The translations under genes and the position numbers were made by a program. From Gammaproteobacteria bacterium (lineage in GTDB: Bacteria; Pseudomonadota; Gammaproteobacteria; Burkholderiales; Nitrosomonadaceae), in contig JAUIIB010000031.1 in assembly GCA_030431985.1 (NCBI GenBank), positions 1 through 33,625 of the forward strand: 33,625 bases of DNA. The letters run 5' to 3'. The notes below the pieces were generated by a model. The model did not search any database. It was not told where the DNA came from and saw only the letters and a list, made by a program, of their open reading frames with translations. Positions 17,655 through 28,387 of the stretch are shown one piece after another (the stretch's first letter is position 1; each line of letters begins with the position of its first letter).

Positions 17655-18671
17655 TTACAGATTGCGTCCGATGATTTGAGCGATACCCTTGAGCGAACCC
17701 ATTAACTCGGTAAATTCCTGCGGTCCGAGTGCCTGGTCGGCATCGCACCAGGCTTCGCATGGATTGGGATGCATTTCGACCAGCAGGCCGTCAGCACCCG
17801 CGGCAATTGCGGCACGCGCGAGCGACGGAACCATCCAGGCCTTGCCTCCGGCATGCGACGGATCGATGATGACGGGCAGGTGGGTTTCGCGTTTGAGCAT
17901 GGGTATACAGGTGACATCAAGTGTATTCCGGTACGCGGTTTCAAAGGTGCGGATGCCGCGTTCGCAGAAAATAATATTGTGATTACCACCTGCGGCGATA
18001 TATTCGGCGGCCATCAACCACTCGGAAATCGTGGCAGAGAGTCCGCGTTTGAGAATAACGGGTTTGTGCGTGCGTCCAACTTCCTTTAATAGATCGAAGT
18101 TTTGCATATTGCGTGTCCCGATTTGGATAACGTCGACGCCATGTTCCAGAAAAGTATCAAGCATGCGCACATCCATAAGTTCGGTTACGATGGGTAAATT
18201 GTGCTTGTCCGCAGCCTTACGGAATATCCCCAAACCGTCGCGTCCCTTGCCCTGGAAGGTATAAGGACTGGTGCGTGGCTTGAATGCGCCACCGCGCATG
18301 AGACGGCAACCTGCCGCAGCAACTTGTTGTGCCGCCAAATCCATTTGTTCCTGTGTTTCTACCGAGCAGGGTCCGCCAATAACCTGAATCTGGTTGCCGC
18401 CGATGGGAATACCCCGCACATCGATTATTGAATCTTGCTGATGTGATTCGCGCGAAACAATTTTGTATTGCTTAACGATATGCATGGAGTATTCGACACC
18501 AGGCATCGGATCAAACATTTCCGGAGCGAGCCTTGTTTCGTCACCGATGGCGCCGATGACTATGCGTTTGGTTCCTCGTGAAATATTGACTTCATGACCG
18601 AGGTCTTCAATTTTTTTGACAACGTTACCGATTTGTTCTTCGGTAACTGTTTTATTCATGACGATAATCAC
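17655..18671 (-). CDS. 3-deoxy-7-phosphoheptulonate (DAHP) synthase, type I-beta with N-terminal ferredoxin-like domain
   Basis: A 338-residue enzyme joining phosphoenolpyruvate and erythrose-4-phosphate, the first step of the shikimate pathway. Residues 1-85 form the small ferredoxin-like regulatory domain seen in the Thermotoga-type enzyme; the catalytic barrel follows with the metal-ligand GPCSVE (C102), [16 protein letters not shown] and IDPSHAGG. This is not the AroG/AroF type of E. coli. The GTG start (18671-18669) overlaps the hisC stop as GTGA, and the family's N-terminal MI(V/I)V strand begins exactly there; an ATG five codons in (18659) is the alternative. Feedback control by Tyr or Phe through the N-terminal domain is known for relatives. 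Confidence 0.94.
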   Translation of the reverse strand: MIIVMNKTVTEEQIGNVVKKIEDLGHEVNISRGTKRIVIGAIGDETRLAPEMFDPMPGVEYSMHIVKQYKIVSRESHQQDSIIDVRGIPIGGNQIQVIGGPCSVETQEQMDLAAQQVAAAGCRLMRGGAFKPRTSPYTFQGKGRDGLGIFRKAADKHNLPIVTELMDVRMLDTFLEHGVDVIQIGTRNMQNFDLLKEVGRTHKPVILKRGLSATISEWLMAAEYIAAGGNHNIIFCERGIRTFETAYRNTLDVTCIPMLKRETHLPVIIDPSHAGGKAWMVPSLARAAIAAGADGLLVEMHPNPCEAWCDADQALGPQEFTELMGSLKGIAQIIGRNL

Positions 18672-19795
18672 GCTGATTCTCCTAGTGCGTTTTCAAGTGA
18701 TTTCAGGAATTTCTGATTTTCGGATTCAAGTCCGATGGTAACCCGTAAGTGGTGTGGCATATCATAGATGTCCAACGGACGAACAATAACGCCCTGCAAT
18801 AATAAATTCTGATAAATATGGCGGGTGTGAGACGCATCGCCTTCTACCCGGAAGCTGACAAAGTTACCGTGTGATGGGATATATTCAACACCGAGTTTGC
18901 GGAATCCATCAGTCAGCTGCAGCATTCCGGCACGATTGAGCGCGTAAGAGCGCTGAACAAATTCATTATCCTGTAACGCTGCCAACGCGCCGGTGAGTCC
19001 GAGGCTGCTAACATTAAAGGGTTGGCGTATACGGTTCATGAGATTGGCAACATCCGGGTGTGCCAGACCAAAGCCGACACGAACTCCAGCTAATCCATAA
19101 ATTTTGGAGAAGGTTCGTGTGATCACCAGATTAGGAAATTGTTTTAACCAACTGATACTGTCGCCCCGTTGAGTTACTGGCAAGTATTCGTAATACGCTT
19201 CATCCAGAACCACGAGTACGTCTTTCGGTACATGCGCCATAAAATGCGATAATTCATCGGTACCCGATAAAGTGCCTGTCGGATTGTTTGGGCTGGCAAT
19301 GAAAACGATGCGGGTCTCGGGTGTGATAGCATCAAGCATGGCGGGTAAGTCGTGACCAAAATCCCGGGCTGGTACGGCAAGACCTTTGGCACCTATGGCT
19401 TGTGTGACCAGCGGATAGACTGCGAAGGCATGTTGTGAATAAACTGCCGACAAACCGGGTTTCAGAAAAATGCGCGCGGCAAGATCAAGTACATCGTTTG
19501 AACCGTTACCAAGTATGATTTGATCGGTATTGACGGCATAAAGTTTTGATAAAGTTTGTTTCAGTTCGAATCCGTTACCATCTGGATAACGGGCAACATC
19601 GTGCAGTGTATGTATCATGGCATCGAGTGCCAATGGACTCATGCCAAGCGGGTTTTCATTGGAAGCAAGTTTAACGATACTGCGTTCATCCAGACCAATT
19701 TCTCTGGCCAGTTCAGATATCGGCTTGCCAGGCTGATAGGGATGTATAGCGCGAATATATTCTGGTGCGCAATCGTAAAGATTCATCATATTCAA
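18668..19795 (-). CDS. hisC: Histidinol-phosphate aminotransferase
   Basis: A 375-residue fold-type I PLP aminotransferase. The PLP lysine is K231 in [25 protein letters not shown] (45-51), SPNNPTG (168-174) and the PLP aspartate in LDEAYYEY are all in place. It serves histidine synthesis; in this operon position it probably also transaminates phenylpyruvate and hydroxyphenylpyruvate, as HisC-type enzymes are known to do. It lies 47 bases after pheA and overlaps the DAHP synthase start by 4 bases. Confidence 0.94.
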   Translation of the reverse strand: MNMMNLYDCAPEYIRAIHPYQPGKPISELAREIGLDERSIVKLASNENPLGMSPLALDAMIHTLHDVARYPDGNGFELKQTLSKLYAVNTDQIILGNGSNDVLDLAARIFLKPGLSAVYSQHAFAVYPLVTQAIGAKGLAVPARDFGHDLPAMLDAITPETRIVFIASPNNPTGTLSGTDELSHFMAHVPKDVLVVLDEAYYEYLPVTQRGDSISWLKQFPNLVITRTFSKIYGLAGVRVGFGLAHPDVANLMNRIRQPFNVSSLGLTGALAALQDNEFVQRSYALNRAGMLQLTDGFRKLGVEYIPSHGNFVSFRVEGDASHTRHIYQNLLLQGVIVRPLDIYDMPHHLRVTIGLESENQKFLKSLENALGESA

Positions 19796-19842
19796 TTTTT
19801 GTTAATTACCGGTCTGTTTTACTAACGATTATAAATGGCGGC

Positions 19843-20919
19843 TTAAGTTGCTGCCGGATATGATCCGAGAATTTTCAGGAATGTCGCTTTTTCATTGATT
19901 GCCTTGAGTGCATGAGAGACATTAACGTCTTTCTGATGGCCTTCGATATCGACGAAAAAAACATATTGCCAGAGACTGGTTCGCGAAGGACGGGATTCGA
20001 GGCGGGTCATGCTGACATGATGCGTTGCAAGTGGCGTGAGTAATTGGTGAATTGCCCCAGCATAATTACCAGTAGACATCACTAAGGATGTTTTGTCCTT
20101 GCCTGAGGGCTCAACATGTTGCGAGCCAAGCACCAAAAAACGCGTCGTATTTTTGGGGTCATCTTCGATGTTTTCGGCACAGATATGCAACCCGTAGCAC
20201 TCGGCTGCTTGTTTACCCGCAATTGCTGCAGCATGCATCTCCTGAGCGGCCAGTCGTGCTGCGTCGGCATTGCTACTGGTATTAATATAGGCTGAACGGG
20301 AAACGCTGGGCAGTTTTGATTGCAGCCAGTGATGGCACTGTGCAAAAGACTGCGGATGAGAGAAAATCTTTTCGATTTTTGTCAGATCAGTTTGTTTCGC
20401 CATCAAAGACTGATGTACCGGCAACTCAATTTCTCCGCAGACTGTTAGCGATGTTTGTAACAACAAATCCAGCGTCCTGCCTACCGCACCTTCGGTTGAA
20501 TTTTCAACAGGCACAACACCGTATCCTGCCTGGCCGGATTCAACACTATGGAATACTGTATCAATTGAGTTACAGGGTAATGTGGTAAATGCATTGCCAA
20601 AACGCTTAGTGGCAGCTTCTTCTGAGAATGTACCTTGTGGACCCAGGCAGGCGACGACAATCGGTTTTTCCAGTGCACGGCATACTGACATAATTTCAGT
20701 GAACAGTTGGACAATACGGGTGTTATCCAGCGGCCCTGGGTTTTCCTGTTGAACCCGTGCCAGTATTTGCGCCTCACGTTCTGGGCGGTAGATAATATTG
20801 CTTTTTTTTAAGAAACCGATTTGTTGGGCATGTTCGGCACGTTTATTGACGAGTTTTAGAATCTCGCCGTCTATGTTGTCGATTTCATCGCGTAATTGTT
20901 TAAGCTGTTCAGTATCCAT
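19843..20919 (-). CDS. pheA: Bifunctional chorismate mutase / prephenate dehydratase (P-protein)
   Basis: A 358-residue enzyme making phenylpyruvate from chorismate. Order: AroQ-type chorismate mutase (about 1-90, with LRDEIDNIDGEIL and KLVNKRAEHA), prephenate dehydratase (about 92-270, starting GPQGTFSEEAA, with VPVENSTEGAVG), and a C-terminal ACT domain (about 280-355) with MTRLESRPSR, the segment that binds phenylalanine for feedback inhibition. All three parts are intact. It is 18 bases downstream of serA in the same operon. Confidence 0.96.
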   Translation of the reverse strand: MDTEQLKQLRDEIDNIDGEILKLVNKRAEHAQQIGFLKKSNIIYRPEREAQILARVQQENPGPLDNTRIVQLFTEIMSVCRALEKPIVVACLGPQGTFSEEAATKRFGNAFTTLPCNSIDTVFHSVESGQAGYGVVPVENSTEGAVGRTLDLLLQTSLTVCGEIELPVHQSLMAKQTDLTKIEKIFSHPQSFAQCHHWLQSKLPSVSRSAYINTSSNADAARLAAQEMHAAAIAGKQAAECYGLHICAENIEDDPKNTTRFLVLGSQHVEPSGKDKTSLVMSTGNYAGAIHQLLTPLATHHVSMTRLESRPSRTSLWQYVFFVDIEGHQKDVNVSHALKAINEKATFLKILGSYPAAT

Positions 20920-20937
20920 GCGTTATTAATGAGTTGG

Positions 20938-22134
20938 CTAAATCGGGAAAGGCACATAACGCACCGATAATACCCCAGAAATCAAGGCAATTTCATCAAT
21001 AACATGTTGTGGGACCGAGCTATCGACGTCAACCAATGTGTAAGCCATTTCGCCCCGGGATTTGTTCACCATGTTATGAATATTTAACCCGGCATTTGCC
21101 ATATTTGTAGAAATCTGTCCGACGATATTTGGTACGTTCTGGTTGGCTACTGCAACCCGATGGGGAGATTCCCTTTCCATACTGGTATTGGGAAAATTAA
21201 CAGTGTTGGTAATATTGCCATTTTGTAAAAAATCGACCAGCTGGTTGACAACCATCACGGCGCAATTTTCTTCAGCCTCCTGAGTAGAAGCACCCAAATG
21301 CGGCAACGTAATTACAGATTCTTGATGCTGCAGCTGCTGGCTTGGAAAGTCACAGACATAAAATTTTATCTTCCCGGATGTAATACCGGCCAGAATGGCT
21401 TTCTCATCAACGATAGGATGGCGCGAGAAATTTAACAGGATTGCCCCCTGTTTCATGGTACCAATACTTTTTTCATTGATGAGGTGATGCGTTGCGTCGA
21501 GTAAAGGTACATGAACAGTAATAAAATCACTACTACGCAGTAATTCCTCTATACTTTGCGCTTTTTTGACATCTGCCGACAAACTCCAGGCTGATTCAAC
21601 GGTGATATCGGGATCGTAGCCAATGACTTTCATACCAAGTTTAATTGCAGCGTCAGCTACTAATCGTCCGATTTCGCCCAGGCCAATTATGCCCAGTGTG
21701 CGTCCTGGTAACTCGACCCCTGAGAAACGTTTTTTTTCACGTTCCGCCATTTTGTGTAACGCTTCATCATCACCTTGTAAAGTTTCAACAAATCGTAGTG
21801 CCGGTAGCAGGTTGCGTGCAGCCAGGAATAATCCTGCTAATACCAATTCTTTGACAGCGTTGGCATTAGCGCCTGGTGTATTGAAAACAGGAATGCCGCG
21901 TTGACTGAGTGCTTTGACAGGGACATTGTTGGTTCCTGCGCCGGCGCGACCAATCGCCAGAACGGTTTCAGAAATATCCATGTTCAGCATATTGTGCGAA
22001 CGGACTACAATGGCATCCGGATTTTCGATATCCTCGCTAACAAGATAGTTACGCTTAGGAAAGCGTTCTAGTCCTAATGGTGAGATGTGATTCAATGTCA
22101 GGATTTTGAAAATATTTTGTTGGTGGTCAGTCAT
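20938..22134 (-). CDS. serA: D-3-phosphoglycerate dehydrogenase
   Basis: A 398-residue NAD enzyme for the first step of serine synthesis. It has the substrate-domain RSHNML, the NAD loop GIIGLGEIGRLV, the catalytic region with LLNFSRHPIVDE and the histidine in LPHLGAST, and a C-terminal ACT domain (about the last 75 residues) that in relatives binds serine for feedback control. ATG at 22134 is preferred: it overlaps the serC stop (ATGACTGA), with GGAG 13 bases upstream. The open frame extends to a TTG at 22146, too close to that GGAG. It lies between serC and pheA. Confidence 0.95.
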   Translation of the reverse strand: MTDHQQNIFKILTLNHISPLGLERFPKRNYLVSEDIENPDAIVVRSHNMLNMDISETVLAIGRAGAGTNNVPVKALSQRGIPVFNTPGANANAVKELVLAGLFLAARNLLPALRFVETLQGDDEALHKMAEREKKRFSGVELPGRTLGIIGLGEIGRLVADAAIKLGMKVIGYDPDITVESAWSLSADVKKAQSIEELLRSSDFITVHVPLLDATHHLINEKSIGTMKQGAILLNFSRHPIVDEKAILAGITSGKIKFYVCDFPSQQLQHQESVITLPHLGASTQEAEENCAVMVVNQLVDFLQNGNITNTVNFPNTSMERESPHRVAVANQNVPNIVGQISTNMANAGLNIHNMVNKSRGEMAYTLVDVDSSVPQHVIDEIALISGVLSVRYVPFPI

Positions 22135-23218
22135 ATGTATTGGCAAACTCCTTCATAAATTCCACAAGTTGAATAACGCCCTCTACCGGCATAGCATTGT
22201 AAAGTGATGCGCGCATACCGCCGACTGACCGATGACCTTTCAGTTGGACCAAGCCATTTGCTGCAGCTTGTTCAAGGAACGCATTGTCTAACGCTGGATC
22301 TCTGAGTGTAAACGGAACATTCATTCGTGAGCGGTCCTGTGGCGCCACCGGACAATGATAGAATGTGCTGGTATCAATGTAATCATAGAGTAGAGCAGCT
22401 TTCTGGATGTTGGTCTGCTCGATGGCGGCCAACCCACCCTGATCTTTTAACCATTTCAATACGAGTCCCATAATATATATGGCATATGTTGGCGGTGTGT
22501 TATACATGGAATCGTTATCAATATGAGTTTGATAATCGAACAGTGATGGTGTGCCCGGTAATGCTGAACCTACAAGATCTTCTCGAATGATGACAAGTAC
22601 CAATCCAGCCGGCCCCAAGTTTTTTTGCGCTCCAGCATAGATTAGCCCATATTTTGTCACGTCGAACGGGCGAGACAGCATGTTGGATGACATGTCGGCG
22701 ACGAGTGGTGTTTCATTTTCTGAAGCAAGCTCAGGCGTCCAGTGAAACTCTACACCGCCGATAGTTTCGTTAGTGGTGATATGGACGAAGGCCGCATCGC
22801 TACTAAGTTGCCATTGATTTTGTGACGGGATATAAGTGCACTGTGCGTCTTTAGATGAAGCAGCAATGTTGACAGAGCAGTAGCGTTTAGCTTCTTTAAT
22901 GGCTTTCTCTGACCATTGGCCGGTATGAATGTAGTCGGCGTTCGTCTTTCCGCGTAATAAATTCATGGGTACCATGGCAAATTGACTGGAAGCACCGCCC
23001 TGTAAAAAGAGTATTTTGTAGTTTGACGGAATATCGATTAGTTCACATAAGTCGTGTTTCAGCTCTTCAACAATTGATATAAAAGCTTTGCCCCGATGGC
23101 TCATTTCCATGACAGACATGCCGCTACCGTGCCAGTTAAGCATTTCATCGCGTGCCTGTTGCAGAACCTTTTTAGGGAGTACTGCCGGTCCAGCACTAAA
23201 ATTGTAGAGTTGATTCAT
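22127..23218 (-). CDS. serC: Phosphoserine aminotransferase
   Basis: A 363-residue PLP enzyme of serine (and pyridoxine) synthesis. It opens with YNFSAGPAVLP, carries QGGASSQFAMVPMNLL for phosphate and cofactor binding, and the PLP lysine in YAGAQKNLGPAGLV. The length is normal. It follows gyrA by 62 bases and overlaps serA by 8 bases, so serA and serC are translationally linked and together give phosphoserine. gyrA-serC order is typical of proteobacteria. Confidence 0.96.
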   Translation of the reverse strand: MNQLYNFSAGPAVLPKKVLQQARDEMLNWHGSGMSVMEMSHRGKAFISIVEELKHDLCELIDIPSNYKILFLQGGASSQFAMVPMNLLRGKTNADYIHTGQWSEKAIKEAKRYCSVNIAASSKDAQCTYIPSQNQWQLSSDAAFVHITTNETIGGVEFHWTPELASENETPLVADMSSNMLSRPFDVTKYGLIYAGAQKNLGPAGLVLVIIREDLVGSALPGTPSLFDYQTHIDNDSMYNTPPTYAIYIMGLVLKWLKDQGGLAAIEQTNIQKAALLYDYIDTSTFYHCPVAPQDRSRMNVPFTLRDPALDNAFLEQAAANGLVQLKGHRSVGGMRASLYNAMPVEGVIQLVEFMKEFANTYD

Positions 23219-23280
23219 TGAAGAAGATATTTAAAAGAAATAATTAAAGCGGTTTGTTTTGTTTTCTCATATGATTTGAG

Positions 23281-25827
23281 TTATGCGTCCGTACTTTCAA
23301 TAACGCGCTCCAGGCCGGCAAGTTTTTCGCCATCATCCAGATTAATTAAGGTGACGCCTTGAGTTGCACGGCTCATTTCGCGTACTTCATTGACCCGTGT
23401 ACGTATCATGATACCGCCGGATGTGATCAACATGATTTCATCTTCGGGTTTAACTAGCTTGGCAGTGACAACTTTACCATTACGTTTGCTGGTTTTAATA
23501 GCGATCATTCCTTGCGTCCCACGGTTGTGACGCGTATATTCGCCGATTGGAGTACGTTTGCCGTAACCGTTCTCGGTTACTGTTAATACGGCTTGAGTTT
23601 CATCTTCCGCTACGAGTAAGGAAATAACATTCTGTCCTGCACCCAGTCTCATTCCTCTAACACCGCGCGCGCTGCGTCCCATCGGGCGCACATCATTTTC
23701 ATTAAAGCGCATGGCCTTACCGTTGTCGGAAAAAAGCATGATGTCATATTGGCCATTTGTCAGCGCGACACCGATGAGATAGTCTTCCTCGTTTAAACCA
23801 ATTGCAATAATACCGCCACTGCGTGGCCTGGAAAAATCCGATAGTGGCGTTTTCTTGACGGTACCCAATGCCGTTGCCATGAATATAAAGTGATTTTCGT
23901 CAAAATTCTTAACCGGCAGAATGGCATTGATTTTCTCATTTTCTTCAAGCTGTACCAAATTGATGATCGGTTTTCCTCGTGACGAACGTCCGCCAAGGGG
24001 TACAGAATAGACTTTAATCCAATAAACCCGCCCACGACTGGAGAAACATAAAATATAGTCATGTGTATTGGCAATGAAAAGGTTATCGATAAAATCATCT
24101 TCCTTGGTGCTGGTCGCTTGTTTGCCTCGTCCGCCACGTTTTTGTGCGCGATATTCATCCAGAAGTTGTGATTTGATATAACCGCTGTGTGAGAGTGTAA
24201 CAACGACATCAGCGGGTGCGATTAAGTCTTCAATACTCAGATCTTGAGTGTCGACAACGATTTCACTGCGGCGCTTATCACCGAATTGTTGCCTGATAGC
24301 GCCGAGCTCATCGGAGATAATTCCGCTGATGCGGTCAGGATTGGCAAGAATATCGAGAAAATCAACGATTCTTTCCATAACATCCTTGTATTCTTCGACG
24401 ATCTTTTCTTGTTCAAGTCCTGTCAGTCGCTGCAAACGCAATTCCAGAATAGCTTGAGCTTGTGCATCGGATAAACGGTAACCTTGTGTGTGCAAACCAA
24501 ATTCAGGCGCGAGACCTTCTGGTCGTAGCGCATGGGTATCGGTAATGGCTCGCGCAAGCATTTCTTCAACAAGACCAGAATGCCATTCTCTTGCCATGAG
24601 TGCTTCTTTGGCAACCGCGGGTGTCGGGGAGGATTTGATTAGGGCAATAATTTCGTCGACATTGGACAGTGATACCGCCAGACCTTCCAGAATGTGCCCG
24701 CGTTCACGTGCTTTCCTGAGCTCAAAAACAGTTCTGCGTGTGACAATTTCACGACGATGTCGTAGGAAGGCGTCGAGAATTTGTTTTAGATTCAGCAGGC
24801 GCGGTTGGCCGTCAAGTAGCGCAACCATGTTCATCCCGAAGGTGTCCTGCATTTGTGTTTCTTTATACAAGTTGTTAAGGATTACCTCGGGAAGCTCGCC
24901 ACGTTTAAGTTCAATGACAACGCGCATACCTGATTTATCTGATTCATCACGCAAATCGGAGATCCCTTCGATTTTTTTGTCGCGAACCAGTTCGCCGATT
25001 CGAATAAGAAGATTGGCTTTATTAACTTGATAAGGTAATTCGTCAACAATAATGGCTTGACGGCCGCTTTTGTCCATGTCCTCAAAATGTGTACGTGCCC
25101 GCATAACAACGCGGCCCCGTCCGGTCCGGTATCCGTCATGAACACCTTTGATGCCATAAATAATGCCGGCTGTCGGAAAATCAGGTGCCTGAATAAAGGT
25201 GATGAGTTCCTCTATACTGGTTTCCGGATTCTCGAGCAGCCTGAGACTGGCATCAATGACTTCGTTGAGATTGTGTGGCGGTATATTCGTCGCCATACCG
25301 ACGGCAATGCCCGAAGAACCGTTGATCAGGAGATTGGGAACTTTAGTCGGTAAAATAAGTGGTTCTTGCTCTGACTCATCATAATTCGGCCCGAAATCAA
25401 CCGTTTCTTTATCCAGATCTACAAGTAGCTCATGCGCTATTCGCGACATGCGAATTTCTGTGTAACGCATGGCAGCTGCATTATCGCCATCAACGGAGCC
25501 GAAGTTACCTTGGCCGTCAATCAGCATGTAGCGTAAAGAAAAACTTTGTGCCATACGTACGATAGTGTCATAGACGGCTGTATCACCATGCGGATGATAT
25601 TTACCAATGACATCACCGACAATACGTGCTGATTTTTTATAGGGCCTGTTCCAGTCGTTGGATAACTCATGCATAGCGTAGAGTATGCGTCGATGTACTG
25701 GTTTAAGTCCGTCACGGACATCAGGTAGTGCACGCCCAACTATAACGCTCATCGCATAGTCAAGGTAGGAACGGCGCATTTCTTCTTCGAGGCTTACAGG
25801 CAGAGTTTCTTTGGCGAATTGATTCAT
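23281..25827 (-). CDS. gyrA: DNA gyrase subunit A
   Basis: An 848-residue subunit that cuts and rejoins DNA during negative supercoiling. The active-site tyrosine is Y122 in [11 protein letters not shown]. The quinolone region reads [10 protein letters not shown] with T83 and D87; Thr at 83 is a natural variant in several genera and not evidence of resistance. The GyrA box QKRGGRGKQ (near 560) marks it as gyrase, not topoisomerase IV, and is followed by the six-bladed C-terminal DNA-wrapping domain. There is no acidic tail of note beyond DDGEK. It is the first gene of the minus-strand operon and divergent from argD. Confidence 0.97.
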   Translation of the reverse strand: MNQFAKETLPVSLEEEMRRSYLDYAMSVIVGRALPDVRDGLKPVHRRILYAMHELSNDWNRPYKKSARIVGDVIGKYHPHGDTAVYDTIVRMAQSFSLRYMLIDGQGNFGSVDGDNAAAMRYTEIRMSRIAHELLVDLDKETVDFGPNYDESEQEPLILPTKVPNLLINGSSGIAVGMATNIPPHNLNEVIDASLRLLENPETSIEELITFIQAPDFPTAGIIYGIKGVHDGYRTGRGRVVMRARTHFEDMDKSGRQAIIVDELPYQVNKANLLIRIGELVRDKKIEGISDLRDESDKSGMRVVIELKRGELPEVILNNLYKETQMQDTFGMNMVALLDGQPRLLNLKQILDAFLRHRREIVTRRTVFELRKARERGHILEGLAVSLSNVDEIIALIKSSPTPAVAKEALMAREWHSGLVEEMLARAITDTHALRPEGLAPEFGLHTQGYRLSDAQAQAILELRLQRLTGLEQEKIVEEYKDVMERIVDFLDILANPDRISGIISDELGAIRQQFGDKRRSEIVVDTQDLSIEDLIAPADVVVTLSHSGYIKSQLLDEYRAQKRGGRGKQATSTKEDDFIDNLFIANTHDYILCFSSRGRVYWIKVYSVPLGGRSSRGKPIINLVQLEENEKINAILPVKNFDENHFIFMATALGTVKKTPLSDFSRPRSGGIIAIGLNEEDYLIGVALTNGQYDIMLFSDNGKAMRFNENDVRPMGRSARGVRGMRLGAGQNVISLLVAEDETQAVLTVTENGYGKRTPIGEYTRHNRGTQGMIAIKTSKRNGKVVTAKLVKPEDEIMLITSGGIMIRTRVNEVREMSRATQGVTLINLDDGEKLAGLERVIESTDA

Positions 25828-26178
25828 ATGTATGATTAATTAAGAAACGGCTGGTGATAAGGATTCAGGTGAATGAATAAGTCAACTTCGATTACTAACA
25901 AACCAAATCCATTGATTTTACCATGATGCTGCCCTTTCTCAGTAACTTTAGAGCTCTGTTACCTGAAAAATCGTTGTTGACAGTTGCAATAGGGGGAAAA
26001 AAAGCTTGAAAAAGCAATCTAGATAGGTGAACATACTCGTTTTTCCAAAATTTGTGCGTGAAGCAGCTATATTAGTTTAGTTAGTTGGGTGTATTTTGTA
26101 GATCTTACATCTTGATAACGATTCATGATCGGCAGGCAGACTGGCAAAACAGAATAGAAAGCGAGTAGGAATAAAGAA
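25828..26178. other. Divergent intergenic region between gyrA and argD
   Basis: These 351 bases should hold the promoters of both the gyrA operon (-) and argD (+). No coding frame of note is present. A short inverted repeat GTAAC...GTTAC (25942-25946 and 25958-25962) encloses the palindrome AGAGCTCT (25950-25957). On the minus strand TAAAAT follows TTACTG after 19 bases, and on the plus strand TTGACA (near 25976) has no good -10. Neither is a confident promoter. Confidence 0.5.
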
Positions 26179-27351
26179 GTGTCGAATGTAATGAATACTT
26201 ATACCCGGTTGCCCGTGACTTTTGTTAAGGGAGAGGGGGTATGGTTATGGGATAGCGACGGGAATCGCTATCTTGATGCATTGGCTGGTATTGCGGTGTG
26301 TGGCTTAGGTCATTGTCATCCACGTATTGCTGATGTGTTGTGCGAACAGGCGCGAACACTCATTCATACATCCAATATCTATTATATAGAACAACAAGAG
26401 AATTTGGCTGCGCGTTTAGCGTCGTTATCCGGCCTGGAAAAAGCTTTTTTCTGTAATTCAGGGGCAGAAGCGAATGAGACAGCTATCAAATTGGCGAGGT
26501 TGTCTGGACATCAAAAAGGCATTTCGCTGCCCACTATTATTGTTATGGAGCATGCTTTTCACGGTCGTACCATGGCAACATTGACGGCTACTGGAAATCG
26601 TAAGGTACAGGCGGGGTTTGAGCCGTTATTATCAGGGTTCGTGCGGGTGCCTTACAATAATTTGGAAGCAGTCAAACAGGTTGCTGTTAATAATAAGAAT
26701 GTGGTTGCTGTTTTGGTTGAGCCATTTCAGGGTGAAGGTGGCGTTAATATTCCGCAGGTACACTATTTACAGGAACTCAGAAAAGTGTGCGACGAGCATG
26801 ATTGGTTACTCATGCTGGACGAAGTACAGTCGGGTGTTGGACGCAGCGGGAAATGGTTTGCGTTTCAGCATAGTGGTATTGTTCCTGATGTGATGACGTT
26901 GGCTAAGGGGCTGGGCTCGGGTGTTCCTATCGGTGCATGCTTGGCGCGAGAATCGGTAGCGAGTATTTTTAAGCCAGGTAACCATGCGTCAACATTTGGT
27001 GGTAATTCTCTGGTGTGTGCAGCCGCTATAGAAACGCTTGCGGTATTGGAAGATGAAAAGCTTATTGATCATGCAAAGGAATTAGGCGCGTTTATGCATG
27101 AGGGGTTTCGAGCGCAGCTGGCTGATATGGATCAGGTGGTTGAAATCAGAAGTCAGGGTTTGATGATCGGGATTGAACTTGCTAGGCCGTGTGGTGAGCT
27201 TGTTAAACGAGCGTTGGAAAAAAAACTGTTGCTTAACGTGACTTCGGACAAAGTTGTTCGTTTATTGCCTGCGCTTGTAATGAGGCGGGAAGAAGCCAAA
27301 TTGGTTGTTGATACAACCTGTCAATTAATAAAGGATTTTTTCAAGCATTAG
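26179..27351 (+). CDS. argD: Acetylornithine aminotransferase
   Basis: A 390-residue class III PLP aminotransferase of arginine synthesis. The sequence shows YLDALAGIAVCGLGH, the phosphate-binding NSGAEANE, the cofactor aspartate in LMLDEVQSG, and the PLP lysine in TLAKGLGSGVPIG. The relatives succinylornithine or 4-aminobutyrate aminotransferase are less likely because argF and argG follow. GTG at 26179 is chosen because AGGA (26167-26170) lies 8 bases upstream; an ATG at 26191 is the alternative. argF begins 55 bases downstream. Confidence 0.93.
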   Translation: MSNVMNTYTRLPVTFVKGEGVWLWDSDGNRYLDALAGIAVCGLGHCHPRIADVLCEQARTLIHTSNIYYIEQQENLAARLASLSGLEKAFFCNSGAEANETAIKLARLSGHQKGISLPTIIVMEHAFHGRTMATLTATGNRKVQAGFEPLLSGFVRVPYNNLEAVKQVAVNNKNVVAVLVEPFQGEGGVNIPQVHYLQELRKVCDEHDWLLMLDEVQSGVGRSGKWFAFQHSGIVPDVMTLAKGLGSGVPIGACLARESVASIFKPGNHASTFGGNSLVCAAAIETLAVLEDEKLIDHAKELGAFMHEGFRAQLADMDQVVEIRSQGLMIGIELARPCGELVKRALEKKLLLNVTSDKVVRLLPALVMRREEAKLVVDTTCQLIKDFFKH

Positions 27352-27406
27352 CCTGTTTTAAGTTTTTTGGAATGAGGGAAGGCTGCTGGCAGGCTGTTAA
27401 TTATTT

Positions 27407-28330
27407 ATGCAATTGAAGCATTTTCTGCAATTTAACGATTTATGTCGTGAGGAATACGAATACCTGTTTGAGCGCTCTCGGTGGATAAGAGAGGCGTTTA
27501 AACAATATCGCAAATATTCGCCGCTGGTTGATCGAACGTTGGCGATGATTTTCGATAAAAATTCAACGAGAACGCGTTTGTCATTTGAGGCGGGCATGAG
27601 CCAGCTTGGTGGTACGGCAATCTATCTTTCTACGCGAGATACTCAGTTAGGACGGGGGGAGCCGGTGGAGGACTCTGCGCGAGTGATATCGCGTATGGTG
27701 GATATGATTATGATTCGAACACACCAGCATGAAACTCTACGGCGTTTCGCAGAACATTCTCGTGTGCCCGTTATCAACGGCTTGACTGATGAATATCACC
27801 CTTGTCAGATTATGGCTGATATCTTTACATTTATAGAGTATAAGGGAGATATTGCCGGTAAAACCATTGCCTGGGTCGGTGACGTTAATAATATGTGTAA
27901 TACATGGTTGCAGGCTGCAGAGATTTTTGATTTTAAAGTGCATGTATCGGCACCTCCGGGCTATGAGGTGAATCCTGAGCAGATTGGACTTTCAAGCACG
28001 GATTATTTTGAAACTTTTTCCTGTCCGCATGAGGCGGTAAAGAAATCGGATTTGGTGACAACGGACGTTTGGACGAGTATGGGTTTTGAGTCTGAAACAG
28101 AGCAGAGAAAAATTGAGTTTGCTGATTTTTGTGTGGATCAGGAAATGATGGCGCTCGCAAATGACGACGCGCTGTTTATGCATTGTTTGCCGGCGCATCG
28201 AGGTGAAGAGGTGGCCACTGAAGTAATTGATGGGCCATGTTCGGTGGTATGGGATGAAGCGGAAAATCGGTTGCATACTCAAAAAGCATTAATGGAATAC
28301 TTGTTGTTGGGAAAAGTTAAAGAAGTGTGA
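27407..28330 (+). CDS. argF: Ornithine carbamoyltransferase
   Basis: A 307-residue enzyme making citrulline from ornithine and carbamoyl phosphate. The carbamoyl-phosphate loop is FDKNSTRTR, followed by FEAGMSQLGG; the HQHE-type segment, DEYHPCQIMAD and the ornithine-binding HCLPAHRGEEV are all present. The length is typical for the anabolic enzyme. It sits between argD and argG. Confidence 0.96.
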   Translation: MQLKHFLQFNDLCREEYEYLFERSRWIREAFKQYRKYSPLVDRTLAMIFDKNSTRTRLSFEAGMSQLGGTAIYLSTRDTQLGRGEPVEDSARVISRMVDMIMIRTHQHETLRRFAEHSRVPVINGLTDEYHPCQIMADIFTFIEYKGDIAGKTIAWVGDVNNMCNTWLQAAEIFDFKVHVSAPPGYEVNPEQIGLSSTDYFETFSCPHEAVKKSDLVTTDVWTSMGFESETEQRKIEFADFCVDQEMMALANDDALFMHCLPAHRGEEVATEVIDGPCSVVWDEAENRLHTQKALMEYLLLGKVKEV

Positions 28331-28387
28331 TCAAAATTAAAGATCATAATGTCGGTTAAATTTGGTGATGAGTCGGTTGAAAACAGC

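Noticed and set aside
17647..17760. Upstream extension of the tyrA frame
   Set aside because: It would overlap the DAHP synthase gene by over 100 bases and add an Arg-rich tail absent from the family; ATG 17646 fits better.
24488..25030. 180-residue plus-strand open frame
   Set aside because: It lies wholly inside gyrA on the opposite strand, with Ser/Arg-rich low-complexity composition typical of an antisense shadow.
25573..25590. GyrA T83 as quinolone resistance
   Set aside because: Thr at this position is a natural state in many bacteria and D87 is unchanged, so there is no sequence evidence of resistance.
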